Shown here: in pieces, positions 25,501 to 38,074 of the stretch
How positions within the stretch are numbered: the stretch's first letter is position 1
How the letters are laid out: the number at the start of each line of letters is the position of its first letter
NCBI GenBank assembly: GCA_010645155.1
Contig: CM021314.1
Coordinates: 3,103,556 to 3,167,555 of the forward strand
Direction: 5' to 3'
Length of the DNA stretch: 64,000 bases
Source: Tigriopus japonicus
Taxonomy: Eukaryota > Arthropoda > Copepoda > Harpacticoida > Harpacticidae
Position numbers and translations under genes: made by a program
The notes under the pieces: model-generated
What the model was told of the DNA's origin: nothing
What the model saw: only the letters and a program-made list of their open reading frames with translations
Database searches by the model: none

Positions 25501-26817
25501 TAGAAGAAACTAGTTCCACTCGTTACTTGAGTAGAGTCGTTGTAAGCTCTATGAGGGAACACTTGACCCGGCACATCAAACCAATAATCTGGCACATGCA
25601 TCGCGATTGTGTTGACATCCACCCGACCACTAATATCATCCACCATTTTCAAGTTGATCTTAAGGTTGGTTCCAATTCTGAGAAAGACCCAACATTGGAA
25701 ATATTGGCCAGGTCTCAGAAGGTGAGGACACGATAGCTCGACATCTTGAGGGACGTTCGGTGGATCAAATATGTCCTCGTAGATTTTGATGCTTTGATAG
25801 ACTGACTCTATTCTACTTGTCAAAATATTTTTGGCTGATAAAAAAGGGATGCAATAGAGTTAGGTCAAAGGTTGGTTAAAGGTAACAAATCCCCATACAA
25901 ACCTATAACTGCCACCATAAATTCCCCTGGGTAAGTGTACACGTGGGACCACAAATCAGTCGTTTCTCCAAGCACGTAATTGTATACCAGGTCTCCAGAA
26001 CCGTCTCCAAAGTTGATTTTCAATTCAATCGGATGGTCACACCCATTGACCAAATTGCAAGTCACAACAGGTCCATCATTGAAGGTGATTTCCAAATGGA
26101 TCAACTACAAAAAACACCACTCTTATTTCCATAGACCGATAACATCTAAAAACTTCGACTTACGGTTTCGGTTGTAAACTCGTTCAGAACTGGATTGTCA
26201 TTCTCATCTTTTAAAACCATTCTGAGACCACTCAACACGGGACTTGGAGCAACTCGACTCAGCACCCCCAAGAGTCCTCTTTTTGAACCACACGTAAATG
26301 TTTCCCCGGTAGGACTAGTGCAATTTTCACAATAAATTGGATCGATTACCTCGACAAGGTATTCCGCTGAAATATGAGAACATTTTTAGGTGGAATTGAG
26401 TGAAAGTTTGCCAATTTTATTACCAGCAGGGGAGTTAGGACAAAAACAGATTAACTCATCTGTTCTTGTCTTTGTAAAAGCAATGACTTGAAGGTCGGGT
26501 TTTTGCGCCAAGCATCGGTTCCAACAGCTTTCAGGATAGACCTCATTTACAGGTCCAGCAGCTGCACTATAGCTAAAGTGAACTGGAAGTAGAAATTATG
26601 AATTATAATCCAATTTAGCCCCTGGTTCGAGGGAGCAATTTACCGGATTTCCATGGTGTAAGACAATCTAAAATGAAATGAACACAATATTATTAAAAAC
26701 ATGTTGCGAAATGGATCCAATTGATTACTCACATTCGTTGTCAAAATTGGGGTATGCATGGGATGGCACCAAAGAAAAGACAAGAAATGTCCAGGTTAAA
26801 GGAACAAATTTCATCAT
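13320..26817 (-). CDS. Polycystin-1-like receptor/channel (PKD1 family)
   Basis: A 13.5-kb minus-strand gene of roughly 30-35 short exons. The start at 26817 begins MMKFVPL and a clear signal peptide; the stop is TAA at 13320-13322 with AATAAA at 13274-13279. In order the product carries a WSC-like Cys domain, PKD-type repeats, a Cys-rich stretch, a fibronectin-type-II-like domain, an REJ region, a GPS cleavage motif, a first transmembrane helix, a PLAT domain, further helices with DHIWWSVFSRP, a polycystin extracellular (TOP-like) domain, and the terminal channel helices. This order is that of polycystin-1, which senses extracellular cues and complexes with a PKD2-type channel, often on cilia or sensory membranes. 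The exact subfamily (PKD1, PKD1L or PKDREJ) is not resolved. The C-terminal tail is acidic. Confidence 0.93.
16613..17052 (-). other. PLAT/LH2 domain of the polycystin-like protein
   Basis: The exon carries REIFKAGALDPFLM, FPLGELKYLRIWQDNTG, AWYLLSVSVFD and DQWLAI, the conserved PLAT strands that follow TM1 in polycystins. The usual histidine of IWHDN is Gln. PLAT domains bind lipids or proteins on the cytoplasmic side. Confidence 0.88.
17103..17680 (-). other. GPS autoproteolysis motif and first transmembrane helix
   Basis: The exon ending at 17397 gives SGCYYLNEKTDEWESSGMT. After the intron the frame continues KLVSACGSNHLTSFATGFF. HLT|S is the classic GPS cleavage tripeptide and W and the first and last Cys are present. 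As in vertebrate polycystin-1, the GC of adhesion-receptor GPS motifs is changed (GM here). About 30 residues later a helix (YLLVIICLIFYIIAMIWAIL) forms TM1. Confidence 0.85.
19815..21380 (-). other. REJ region of the polycystin-like protein
   Basis: Exons here give SIDPDAPQDKNFTYEWFC, VNQPPVNGTCEL and ICSGWVDPDGHSI, the strand and proline blocks of the receptor-for-egg-jelly module of PKD1-family proteins. A short dibasic stretch, NKRRKRQ (about 20285), lies between the two halves and could be a processing site. Confidence 0.75.
24030..24195 (-). other. Fibronectin type II-like domain within the polycystin-like protein
   Basis: The sequence runs PCVFPFRYD, then HYGCTNT, then KPICATS, then GICNNVC. 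This matches the four-cysteine spacing of FN2 (kringle-like) modules and their CxFPFxY opening. The usual WC pair is replaced by IC. FN2 modules bind collagen or other ligands in known proteins; the ligand here is unknown. Confidence 0.65.
25865..26817 (-). other. Polycystin-like N-terminus: signal peptide, WSC-like and PKD domains
   Basis: The signal peptide is encoded by the exon at 26817-26735. The exon at about 26580-26425 carries ESCWNRCLAQ and LICFCPN, with the Cys spacing of a WSC carbohydrate-binding domain. The exon around 26104-25905 gives INFGDGS and SHVYTYPGEFMVAV, the signature strands of a PKD repeat. A second PKD-like exon lies at about 22186-21990 (VDWGDGEP, then FNHVTKVIKE). 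Confidence 0.75.
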
Positions 26818-27223
26818 GAGCATTAGAATTTACTTAAGGCTCATTTTTCCCACTTGTCTGAATAAACTCGAGTTGGTTCTCAAGAAGTTCTCAAGCTGAA
26901 CTGAAGAGAAGCAGGATTTGAATAATCCATTAAAGAAAGGTCGACCCCAAGGGGACAGTTGACAAGACAAAGATCGGGTTTCTTGGAGACAAAGGCCCAA
27001 ACAGTGGCTAACATGCGTGTTTTTTGATCGATAGGTGAAGAAAGCAATCACAAAATCCAAGGGCGACTTAATAGTGTAAAAGACGGGCAATTTTCAGTAG
27101 GAGTAGTATGTAAATTGGGCACGCAATTGGTCGTCTCCAATCGATTCTGTCTTCTCTTGACTTTAATCAAAAGGTACACACATTTGTTTTAATAATAAAG
27201 AAGCAACTCTTGGAGTGTATGGT
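26818..27223. other. Short spacer between two minus-strand genes
   Basis: It holds the upstream region of the polycystin-like gene and the polyadenylation signal of the peroxidase (AATAAA on the minus strand at 27224-27229). No separate gene is seen. Confidence 0.5.
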
Positions 27224-27291
27224 TTTATTTTCATTTTTTCCGTCCAAATGATTTTGCTCGAGAGATCAATGACTGTTTGAACACAGACCAA

Positions 27292-30200
27292 TCAATTTGT
27301 GGAATTGACGCACATGGAGTATATGGATTGCGAGGACCAACTCTTCGGAAAACTCTCAACGGATATTCTATGAGAAAAATACACTTTCAAGTACCCAACC
27401 AACTTTTTAAGGATCCAAATGTCATCAAACTCACTCAAATTCCCAGGTCCTGCTTTTCCCACCGAAGAGTCACAAAGCAATCTGGACATTGTGATTCGCT
27501 TGATTTGAGCCAATTCTCGAGGTGTGAACCGAGTCAATCGACTAGTTCCTTCTTCATAAAAGAAGCGATCTGCTCGCCGAAACCGGGCAAATTGACTTCC
27601 CACCAAACCTAGATTACTTGAAGTAGTAATAGCTCTTTTTCTTAATAATACTTATTATCCTCACTAGCATGAGTGGGTCCAAGAACATGGAGGCGTCTGC
27701 CTCCACGAGCAGGAGGTTTCTCTAAAAGTCCTAGAATGTAGGTATCGGTATCCTTGTAGGATTTGTACAATTGTTTCAGCATGGCTGTCATGGATTTTCC
27801 ATAAATCAGGTTTTTGGCAAACCAGTCCCAGCCAGTTATATCTTCACCTCGAGCAAGTTTTACGTACTGATGAAAGGCTGGATGAAAGGTTTGGCAATAT
27901 GGGTCGTGAGGTATAGAGGCATTTTCGTTTGAATTGTTCCCTACCTCCAAGACCGTGATCTCGACCCCGATTGATGTTCCAAGCAAGAAGGTCATTCCCA
28001 CCGTTATTGGCCGGAAAAGGTACATTGGGACCATCAAAATTGAAAATCTCTCTGGCTGCTCGAGTAAAGAAACCATCAACTCGACCAGCGGGTGTGGAAA
28101 TCATTCCTCTCAAAAGATCTTCCTCAAAACGATTGACCCTGTGAAAACAAAAGAACCAATTCGTACATTTCAAGCCCGATTCTATAGAAGGTAATGTTTT
28201 ACCCAACCGAAATCTGAACCAATCGAAAACGAGATTGTGCGGATTGAGTGTGGTGATGTTGTTGAGATTTTCGTCGAGAATCTGAACCTGATCCGGAATC
28301 ATGGCATGTCCAAACCTAAACGAGGCCGTGGCAAACACATTCATCACTCCCACATCTAGATTTCGATTATATTGCCGAGAGTAACCACGCCTTCTGGGGA
28401 ATAATTTGAACTTGCGCATCATTCTCTGGCCTTTGAAACAAAACCTCATGAGTCAGTCGAACTTGGAACAGAACATGTATCATTCAAAGCCCTTTTTACC
28501 TATCAACAAAGGTAAATACTCGTTGTAGACAATATGCTGATACATTGCCACACAAATTCTTCGAGCTTCCTCTAACCGAATCCGACTTGGCCAAGCTATC
28601 GGCAATTTGTTCGCCACAAAGTTGTGAAATCGAACAAATATGGTTTGAATGGCCGCCAACCCGAGATTTTCATTGGTTCTGAAATCACCTGTTTGTACAT
28701 TGAAGCAGAGACGCATTATTGCGCAATCGGCCCATTGGGTGCTAAAGGCATTCATTCATTTATCCCTTTCCACACATGTACTACAGTACTACGCAGTACG
28801 CACCTCCAATGAAGCAATTGCCTCTGCTAACCAAACCATTTCTTCTGGCACTTTGCAAACACGCAGGACAAGAATTGACCGGAGTTCCCGGGGGAGGGGC
28901 AGTGGTGAAGCACAAGGGCATGTAATTATTGGCCGACGTCCGTAATAGTGGAGTGTTCAATTGCGCGTTGAGAGCGTCAAAATAGGTTTTCTTCGAATTG
29001 TAAATCTGAGACAAGTCCAACCAATGGGAAATTTGGGTCATCTAGTGGAGGGAGATCTATCAACAGGTCGCTTGTTGATTGTACAAACTCAAATATGTCA
29101 GAAAACTCAACTTAGTTTAAGTATAGCACAGTTTCAACCAAAGCTGATGTCCAAAGAGCAAACTTTAAAAACTCACATATTTAAAGAAAAAAGCAGCATC
29201 AAGTCAGATGAAGATGAGTACCTCAACGATACTTTCAAGAGTTTCAACTCATCAGCTGTATTTGTGATTCTGTTGATGGGCTGAGAGTGTACTCATGGAT
29301 TTTTAATATGACCTTTGGAATGCTCGAGATCTTCTCTGAAGTATCATAACATGCAACCTTTGATTTTGTTGATCAGAGGTCAAATTGACCTTTAATCATC
29401 AAAACAAAAGGTGAATTTTTTGTGCTATTTAAGTTTGTGCAGTAAATGTGAAATGAGAACAATTGTGGAACTTACGATTTGGCGTGGTCCTAATTTACAA
29501 CTAAACGGTGGAACTGAACCCGTTGTGATTTGAGCCATACATTGCCATCTCTTGTTAGGCGCTTTTCGACTCCAATAAGGGTCGTTAGGTGGAATCCTGT
29601 TCAGCATGAGAGGATCAATTGTATTATTGTTATATCTAGCAAGAACACTTTTTTACCGAAATGGAATGCAGAAGCTCCTTGAGGCTGCATTTCCTTGGAT
29701 GAATGTATTTGCAGTATTGTTGGCATTGGTCACATCAAACTCTGGAGGCAATGGCCCACAACAAGAAGTGGCAGCTCCACTGCCTCGAACAGTGTGAGCT
29801 GCTCCAAAAACAGGCGTGGAACTGGATTCAAAGTTGTGCCAAAGGTTAACAGTCTCTTTCGTGACAATTAGGGGTCAGTCTTTTAACTTTTACTTGGTTA
29901 TGGAACGCACGAGGGTGTTGCTGAAATCGTGAGCCAAAAATTGTCCAAAAAACACAAAGAACGTGTTTACGTTGGGATCGGGGAGATTTTTGCCTCGATT
30001 TCGAGACGACCTTCGAACCACCTTTGTTACGCCCAAACTAATTGACCTTGGATTGGGAAGTGGTGACCCATCGAAACGACTTCGACGAAATTTTGAAATG
30101 CCATCTGAATAATTGCGATGAGGGCCAAATGAGATTATGGTTGACATTTCAATATTTCTCTTGTTCATTTCACGATCTCACCGTGATAATCCCCTCGAAT

Positions 30201-33200
30201 AAGTCGATCAAAGGGCAAAGAGAGTAGACCAAAATGTCTTCTTCTAGGATGAAGGTTGTTGCAAGCTCCTGAATGAGTGCGATAAATTCGTGGATTCGCC
30301 CCATTGACGCCAATTTGGCGGAAACCTTGTTCTGTGCAAGTTTGAGGAAGCTCGGCCGATCTTAATTGGGCAGGTTGTTTCCAAATGCAATTTGCCCTTT
30401 GCCGACTGAAACCCAGGACTCGTGTATCAAAATTTATCCTCAAGGGATCATGCATTCGTTCAAAATTACCCCAAACCGACCGCAGCTTGAATGGGATTCA
30501 AGCCTAATTTTTGTGCCAATTTTTCCGTTGTTGAGAGAAAGATATCGCTGTAAAGTGAGGCAGCCTTAAACGCTGGATCCCCTTGAAGATTTCTTTCCAG
30601 CGGCCTTCGTTGAACTCCAGCATTCGCTGGAATGTCAATAGTCGCTCCAATACGAGTAATCCTCGAACTTGGCTACGGAAATCAATACTCCAAAGTCAAA
30701 CCAATTTACCCAACCATTGGTTTGAATATAGCACCTGAGCTGTTAGATCTCCATAGGCATTCAAGGCACCTCCCTCCAAGAATGTCTCATTAGAATAATC
30801 ATAAGACACTTGGCGTTTGGTTCGGACAGACCGAGACTTTGGACATGTGTTTTGGAAATGGCATCCCTCCTCCAGACCGATTTCCTCATCTCTCAAGGTT
30901 GTCTCCCAAGCTTCATGAAGAAGTGCCTCCAGACTGGGGAAATTTTGCTCGGTATTCGACGTGGTTGTGTCTAGTAATGAATGAACAAGTATTATCTTTT
31001 TGTTCTGACAAGAAGTTCAAAGCTGACTGAAAGAAGCTGAATAATTTATTACCTATAAGCTTCTGTAAGGTGTTGTCGTCAATTGGCATGGTGGGTTTCA
31101 CAGCTAAAGGAGCCTCGAGAATGTCTGACACCACCGAAATCTGCCGTGCCTTCTCCATATGCATTCCCGTAACAATATCCTCGTGAGCTGATGGGAAAAA
31201 GATGTAAATCTGCACACATTCTGCACAGGGGGAGTTTAAATACGGTTCAATACTACATTTTACTGACCAGTGCAAAATTTGTCCGGATGGCAAACCAAAA
31301 GATCATCATCGCAATCTTGGTCGTGCTGACATGATTTTGAAATGCATTGCCCCGCCTGGCATATTTGCCTGACCGGACAATCCAGATTAAGATCACAGTG
31401 ACCGTCTTTATGGACTACACAAGTCCGATGTTGGCACTTTTGGTTTTCTAAGCAGTCTTCATGTCTCGCACAATCACTAGCTGAAAAAGTAGCAAGTCAA
31501 TCAAGATGTATCAAAGATGAAAGACGTCTCAGTTTTGAGTTCTCAAATTTCATGGCCCACTTTCCTGACCAGAGGCTCTTTCAGCCCACAACCTTGACCT
31601 TTCGAGGTTTCTAGATCTTAGCATTTTACGACTTTGACCCTTCAGCGTTCGCTTTAAAAAATCGTCTTATCCTTCAAAGAGATTTATATTAGCGTACACT
31701 TGCAAAAACCGGATTCGGCATTGCATTTGGAGTTCTTGGGGCATTGGATTGGTTCGTTACAAAGAACTTGAGCACAAACATTCTTGAGGCAAATATGATC
31801 CTGAGGACAATCTGAATTGAACCAACATCGAGAAGAAAGTTGGCATTTCCCTTTTTGACAAGACTAGAAAAGAAAACCAATTGAAAGAAATCGAGTTTTA
31901 CATGATCGGGAATGCTTTTCGAATTCACCTCGAGACTAGCACATATTTCAGTTTGCTCTGAGTTTTCTTGACAATCTCGTGGGAAGCAATCCTGACTTGT
32001 CGTGCATGTGAAATCTGAAGCATTAGGAGATCATTTGCTTGATTGATTGCCGAATTTGATTTACCGAAATGAAAGACACTTACGAGTCTTATCAACTATG
32101 AATAGCATTCACCTGAGCAATAACCAGACCATCGGTCTTGGTGACATAATTGACCTTCTGGGCAATCCGAGTCATGGGAACACATCAGTCTTGTGCAAGT
32201 CTTGGTTCGATTCGAGCACATTCTTGAGCGTTTAGGGCAATCCAAATGAGACTCACAAACCTATTATAATCATAGATCCCAAGGTTTTTTTTCAAACAAA
32301 GATAGACAGTATTACCTTTTTATTGGCCTTGGTTTCTAATGGCGTGCAATGGTTGGATTCGCAAATTTGATTGGGAGGGCACAAGCGATCGTCAGTACAG
32401 GGTTGACCCCGACACTTCCTTCGTATGCACCACATATCCCCTGGACAATCTTGTCTACTCAGACAAAGTTCTTTGACGCAAAGATTGCGTGCAATATGGC
32501 ATACATAGTCTAGAGGGCAAGTCCGATTGGCCGTGCAAAACTTGGCTGAACCCTAAGCAAAGAGCATTTCAAATATCAAGATTCTAATCCGTCTCAGGCA
32601 ATTTTTCTTTTCTTATGCCAACAAACCCAAGGATACTGGTAATGAAAAGAAACAATAAGGTGCATGATGGTATTTAACCCTTTCAAAGAGGCGTCATATT
32701 CGACACGTGACCTTCCGCCCTTTGTCGGATGTTTCAACGAGAGACGAGACGAGATTTGACGTTTGAATCAACGAAAGTGAATGCCAATTACTTTTTTTTC
32801 ATACCGATCGCGTGATGCATGAAAAATGATTTTGCATACTTTTGTGACGATCGTAGATTCTATGTAGAACTTCGCAATGGTCGCATTATACTTTCGTTCT
32901 CTGGTTGAGGATGATTTTTAGATCGTTCATGGTCTACATATTCTTCTGAATGGCCTAGATCTCCGTTCAAGCGAATTGAAAAGCTAGGTCCCGAGGATCA
33001 GACTCGAGATTTTGACTTATTGAAATTTGATCATCGAACCCTGTTCGATTGAATGAGATCGTTCTGATTAATCCCTTCTTATCTGGCTGATTTCAATTTG
33101 TCTTCATTTGTGGGTTTCAAACGAAAATTTGTCCACAAGCCGTACAATTAAACAACCTCAGACCAGATGTCAAGGGCAAAAAATAGAAATCATAATTTCA

Positions 33201-33894
33201 TTATATTTCTTACGAATTTATGAATACAGTCGTTTTCTCTCCGTTAAATTTACAACGAATCCTCTGACATAATTTATTCGAAATGAAAGTTAGCCCAGGT
33301 GGCATTTCAATTAAACCTTAACCAGCAATAGAAAAGCCAATTTGCCAAAAGGCTCTTTTCTCAAAAGATGCAAAACAGCTTCACGCACAACGCAAGTTTG
33401 CAATGAGTTCTGATGCGTTATATCAAAGGTGCAAGAGTGCTGACCACCTTTTGTTAGCTCATCATATCCTTAAAACGGCCATTGACGTCTCAAAGCAAAG
33501 ACTCTTTCAATATTCTTCCAGCATTGGATAGCGCCGCCAGGATCCTCTTTTGACTCTTTATCACACTCAGTCACTCACCAAGGGTATTTGGATGCAATTG
33601 CCTTTGATGCAAGCCTGTCCTTCCGAACAATCCCCACTGTTCTGGCAATGACGCTCTTCACAGCGGGAATTGACGCAATGATGCATGAATGAGCTGTTGT
33701 TGTAAGGTTGGATGCATCCGGAATCAGTATCACATGTTGAGTCTAGCACCGTCAGATGTTAGTTAGGCTGTTAGTAATGGACATTGTATGCATGACACTT
33801 GACTTTGGGTCCTACCATTGAAGTCGGAACTTGTAACGAATTGAGCCAGGATCACGGAACTGAGATAGGTGGTCCTAAGAAGAAAGCTTGCCAT
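27292..33894 (-). CDS. Secreted haem peroxidase with cysteine-rich prodomain
   Basis: The start is at 33894 (MASFLLRTTYLSSVILA, signal peptide; exon end 33816). Exons from about 33745 to 31270 encode roughly ten repeats of the type C-x(3)-DC-x(5-6)-C-x(4-5)-C. A linker follows, then RSVRTKRQ, a furin-like site, then an animal haem peroxidase domain: NNLHPRRRHFG, FGQFLAHDF (distal His), TQISHWLDLSQIY, FVRFHNFVANKLP (distal Arg), SFRFGHAMI (proximal His), NINRGRDHG, and ARFRRADRFFYEEG near the end. The stop is at 27292. Introns are mostly short, with one of about 1 kb near 33574-32560. Such enzymes oxidise halides or phenols in matrix hardening, chorion formation or immunity; the sequence does not say which. 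In the covalently bound mammalian enzymes an Asp precedes the distal His and a Glu follows the Arg; here they are Ala and Phe. Confidence 0.92.
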
Positions 33895-36800
33895 GCTGAT
33901 TGGCGGTGCCATTGATCTTTGGAGTCTCCGTAATGTTCTAATGAAGGGATGTTCGACACTGTTCGGACAAGGATAGATGGCATGATATAATTTCTCTCAA
34001 GGATGCATTTGTGTTCAGGTGCACCGAAGCCTGGCAAAAATAATACGACCAACTGTTTTACCATTGCTCGATGGCCAATGAATGTGGAACAAAAAATTTG
34101 GCCTCAAGAGAATTTTCCGGCTTTCAAGTAATCAATCTAAACTTATTGAATTTCTAATTTGCGACTTGCCCAAGCGAGGATTTTAGTTTTTAAATATGTG
34201 TAAGGTTTGAATATCCCTCGGCGTATGCAAAAAGGGTTTGTAAAATTGGATTATCAAATTCGTTTTACTAGAAGTTTATGACACTTCCATGATGAAATAT
34301 GTGCATAAAAAATGACCAACCACGTTCAAAAGGCTGCTTTTCAACCGTTTCTTCATCAATAAAAAAGTGGGTTTGTTGTGGAGGTATAACCGGATTTTCT
34401 AAATGTGCTTTCCCGTACTTGAAACGGAAATAATTATTTCCAATAGACTAAATTTACAGCAAATGCCTACATAGTCGCCAAAAGCTATGGCCCTTTTAAA
34501 AAAGGTGAGATAATCTTATGAAAGATACTTATTAGAAAATGTGTGACCGTTTTCTAGCCAAAAGTTTTAGGATCTAACCACCAATCAAATACACATAATA
34601 ATTGTTTTTTTTTAACTTGTCCTGTTTTTTAAACTCAATGCATTTTTTGCGGTTTGCAAAAAATGTGTGTTGAAGTACGAGTAATCATCAATAATCTGAA
34701 GAACGGTATAATTATGTCATTTCAATGATTGGACTTCAAAATCAAGAGAGAGGAAGATCTGAATTTGAAGTTCCACAGGTTTTAGAAATTGTCGTCTTCA
34801 TCGTGACTTCAATTCATCTTCTTCTTCATCATCTCTTGCCAGTTGTATTATCTGTTAGTTGGGTAGCACGAACCGGTCCCAAGATAACCAAGTGAAATCC
34901 ACCCTACTATGCCCTATTTGACATTTCTTTCAGACTCTCTGACCAAATAGACGGAATGTAGTTGGCTCGTTGGTTGTCACTCAATTCTTTGATACCTTAA
35001 GAGCAACCGGTTCCGGATTGTGAAATTTCCCTCGTCCGAATTTCTGGTTTTCAATGGAGTCTCTTTCTTTGCACTTCTCGGATCCTCAATCGCGGAGAGC
35101 GTACAAACAAACGGACCTGGTTTTTAGAAACCTTGAACAGGGCTCTTACGAATGTACTTGGCATGGATTGGACATTGAGAATCGAGCTAGGTGAAGAGGT
35201 CTATTTCTTGCGCCACGGCTCTGTTCTTCCTCCTCATGTCGAGAGGGAAAGTGATTGCCGAAGCTGGCTCTGGCGAGCCAAGCGATTCGAAACGAGAATA
35301 AAACGAAATCCTGGAGCCGTGTCAAGAGCGAAACGCGACGACTGCTATAACTACTAGTACCACCACCACCTGCATTATAACCACCAACTCGTGTCCTGCT
35401 TCTTTGGCCTCTTGCCCCTCTTGGTGTCTGGTGCCAGGTAGTTCAGCATGTGAACGAAGGTTTCAAGGAGGTTGTCGTAGTCGTCGTCATCATCATTTTA
35501 TTATTGACTGGCCAGGCTAAAGCCGGAATTTCTATCCTAGTCCTTTCCCTTGGCTCGTTGAAAGAGAGAGAGAGAGGTGGTGGTTGATGCCGAAGAAGCA
35601 TGACGCCAATATTATTTGGAAGTGAGTGGAAATGAAAAGAAAAGGCGGATCTGGTGAAGAGATGACGAAGGAAGGCCAAGAGAAGCCCGAGGCTCTAAAG
35701 AGGCTGAGGAGAAGGAAGGAGAAGGCATTGGTTGGTGATGGTGATTGTGAAATCTCTCAGCTTTCAGAGTGTGAGTGTGCTAGGATGATATGGGGTTTGT
35801 GAAAAGGTTTTTTTGTTGAAATGAGACAAACAAGGATGATTTTAGTTTTTTCTTGGATTTGTTATTTTTTTGTTCTTTATTTTCCACATCTTTTCTTTTA
35901 GACTTATTAAACACACCAAACAGACTTTCAATCCTCTATCTTCTCAGGACCCTTTAGCATAGGAGAAAAAGAAGAAAATAAAGGGGGATCAAGAAAGTAG
36001 AGGAGTTTTCAATGCTTGTTGTTTCGTTGATAAAAATTCTCAGGGATTTTACATAGTATCACATAGCTCATTTAGGTAGGTTAAATATTGATTTCTTCCT
36101 AAGCTAAAAACTTAACAATTACGACCCTGCGATTACACAATACACTACTGAACAAGTACTTTAGTAGTAGATATGAACATGGCATATAAAGTAGTAGTTA
36201 TTTAGAAAGGTGATTGTCAAGTAAACAATGAATGATTGAATGAATGTTTTCTCATCTCTCATAGTTCATGAATCCAGTTGCTATTCTTGTTGTTTGTTTC
36301 TTTCTTCATAGAGTTGTTTTCGTATGAATGATCTTCGAAGCGTTCATATTTGATTCCAATGGAGCAGGTCTCAGGGTCCAAAGATTCGGTTGTTGTTGGT
36401 TGGTAGTGTTGTTTTTGTAGTAGTAAGGCCATTTTCTTCAAATTCTCTATCTATTAGAAGTCCTTGGTCGTCTTGGGTCTCATCGCAGTCTGTTGGTCGT
36501 CTGAAAAGTTTACTGGTAGATGGAAGAGCACTTCGAATGACTCATCACTGCCTGCATCCTTGGCTCACTACTTGGTTGATTCGCTCGCTCGATTCACGGG
36601 AGATGATGGGTCTTGGTTCGTCGATTCGGGCGAAAGCAGTGAATGGTGGTGGTAGTGGTGATGAAAATGAGGATAATGATGACGATGATGATCGTATGTG
36701 GCTCTCCACTGAGGTTTTGGAGGCTGCGATCTTCACAGATCGTAGAGGTCGATGATTTTTTGATTTGATTTCGATCTACAAACAGTACTTAGTACTTACT

Positions 36801-37647
36801 ATACATAGGAGTCGAATTTCGAAACTTTTTTGTTCAGTTTTCTTCTGTTTTTATGATATGGAAGACGGATATAAAAAGTGCTACTAGAGAGTGGCAGCCC
36901 CGCCGCCAACGTCTTCAACCTGTCTAGCCTTTAAGGGGCTTGGAACCAGCCAAGCCGCCAACAAAGGTGGGTGGTGGGTTTCCTCCTTGGATGGAGAGAA
37001 CGGTGACGTTGGACAACGGGTCGGTCCACTCGGCAGAACGACGGCTTCACATCCGGTCTTCTATCACATACCGTCGGGTTTCTTTTGTAACTTTCTTTGT
37101 GCGTCCAAGCTCCGAGATGCCAACCTCCGATTCGGTTGAACGAAAGAGACACGTCGAAGCAGTCTTGGTAGAAGTAGTGCCCGGAAAAGGCCTCATCGAC
37201 ATTGACACCTGGTGTAAAGGCGCCGACAGAACCGGGCGTCTTTTTCAGGATCCAGAGGGGAAGAATGAGGAGGGCCGATTAATCCAGGGGGAGGAAAGTT
37301 GATTGTTGAAGTGGAGCAGAAAAGTGCCAGCAGGGGGTCAAGTACAGAGACCAGCCCTAGCTCGCGATAGTAAGACCATCACCGCCCAAATTTGTCTAAG
37401 AGGGAGTCCTGAAACATCTTTGAGGTTTGTTGATACGTTGTTTGGAAGTAGAGAAAGAACGAGTTCGCCTCGTTTCATGAGGATACACGACGCGGGGAGG
37501 TTATTCTCATTCACTTTGGCAGTTGTGTAATAGTGTTGTTGGTGTAGAACAGTTGGAAAGTTTGAATAGTTGTTGGGTTGTTGGGTTGTTCATGCGTGGT
37601 TTGCGTTGTGTTTGTTGCTTCTAAACGAAAATTATGTAGAAATGGGC
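33895..37647. other. Intergenic with low-complexity DNA
   Basis: The upstream region of the peroxidase gene, followed by AT-rich DNA. GA-type (about 35563-35578) and GAT-type (36665-36695, GATGATGACGATGATGATC) simple repeats are present. Several short frames at 36250-37300 are open on both strands but show no domain or convincing splice structure. I call no gene here. Confidence 0.4.
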
Positions 37648-38074
37648 TTAGAGGCTGTTGCCACTGATGTTCCTCTTGAAGGAATCCTTGATGGAGTAGG
37701 GGCATTGGAAGAACTCTTCGCATCCCTTGTTCTGCTCGGCGCGAGAGTTGGCGTCCAAGTATTCGTCAAGGAGTTCCCTCATGTCGTCGGGAAGGCTCAA
37801 GACCTCGAGGTACTTGGCGTATCTAAAGAAAAGACCACTCAATTAGCATCCCATGAGTCGACATTTTGCCTTTAAATGACTTTCAACTTACTGGAATCCA
37901 GCCTTGAATTTCTCGGCAGCGGCACCATAGTAGTCGGGTTCCCTCATGACTTCACAGATGAGTCGCTTTTGGCACTCGAGGTCGTTGTAGTCGAATCGCT
38001 CATAGAGTTCTTGGAGCATGGAGATCCATTGGATGATGTTGAGCGAGTTGAACTCGAAGCCATCGTTGGAAGAC
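37648..38074 (-). CDS. Shared C-terminal exons of an alternative-N-terminus gene: four-cysteine DM4/12-like domain
   Basis: Exon 38074-37892 follows TTTTTAG and ends CA|GTAAGT. Exon 37822-37648 follows TTCTTTAG and ends with TAA at 37648-37650. Read in the frame set by an upstream Arg codon (AG or CG plus G), they encode about 118 residues. NSLNIIQWISMLQELYERF is followed by DLECQKRLICEV, then KYLEVLSLPDDMRELLDEYL and GCEEFFQCPYS. The paired Cys spacing C-x(5)-C and C-x(5)-C and the CE and CP context resemble the arthropod DM4/12 domain, whose function is unknown. The two exons lack their own start codon and signal peptide. Four upstream exons with matching phase can supply them. Confidence 0.75.

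Noticed and set aside
33852..34064. Start of the peroxidase in the overlapping minus-strand frame beginning MVKQLVVLF
   Set aside because: The frame at 33894 has a proper signal peptide and a donor that joins in phase to the Cys-repeat exon; the other does not.
36250..37300. Coding exons on either strand
   Set aside because: Competing open frames on both strands, partly due to simple repeats. No domain or compatible splice pair could be established.
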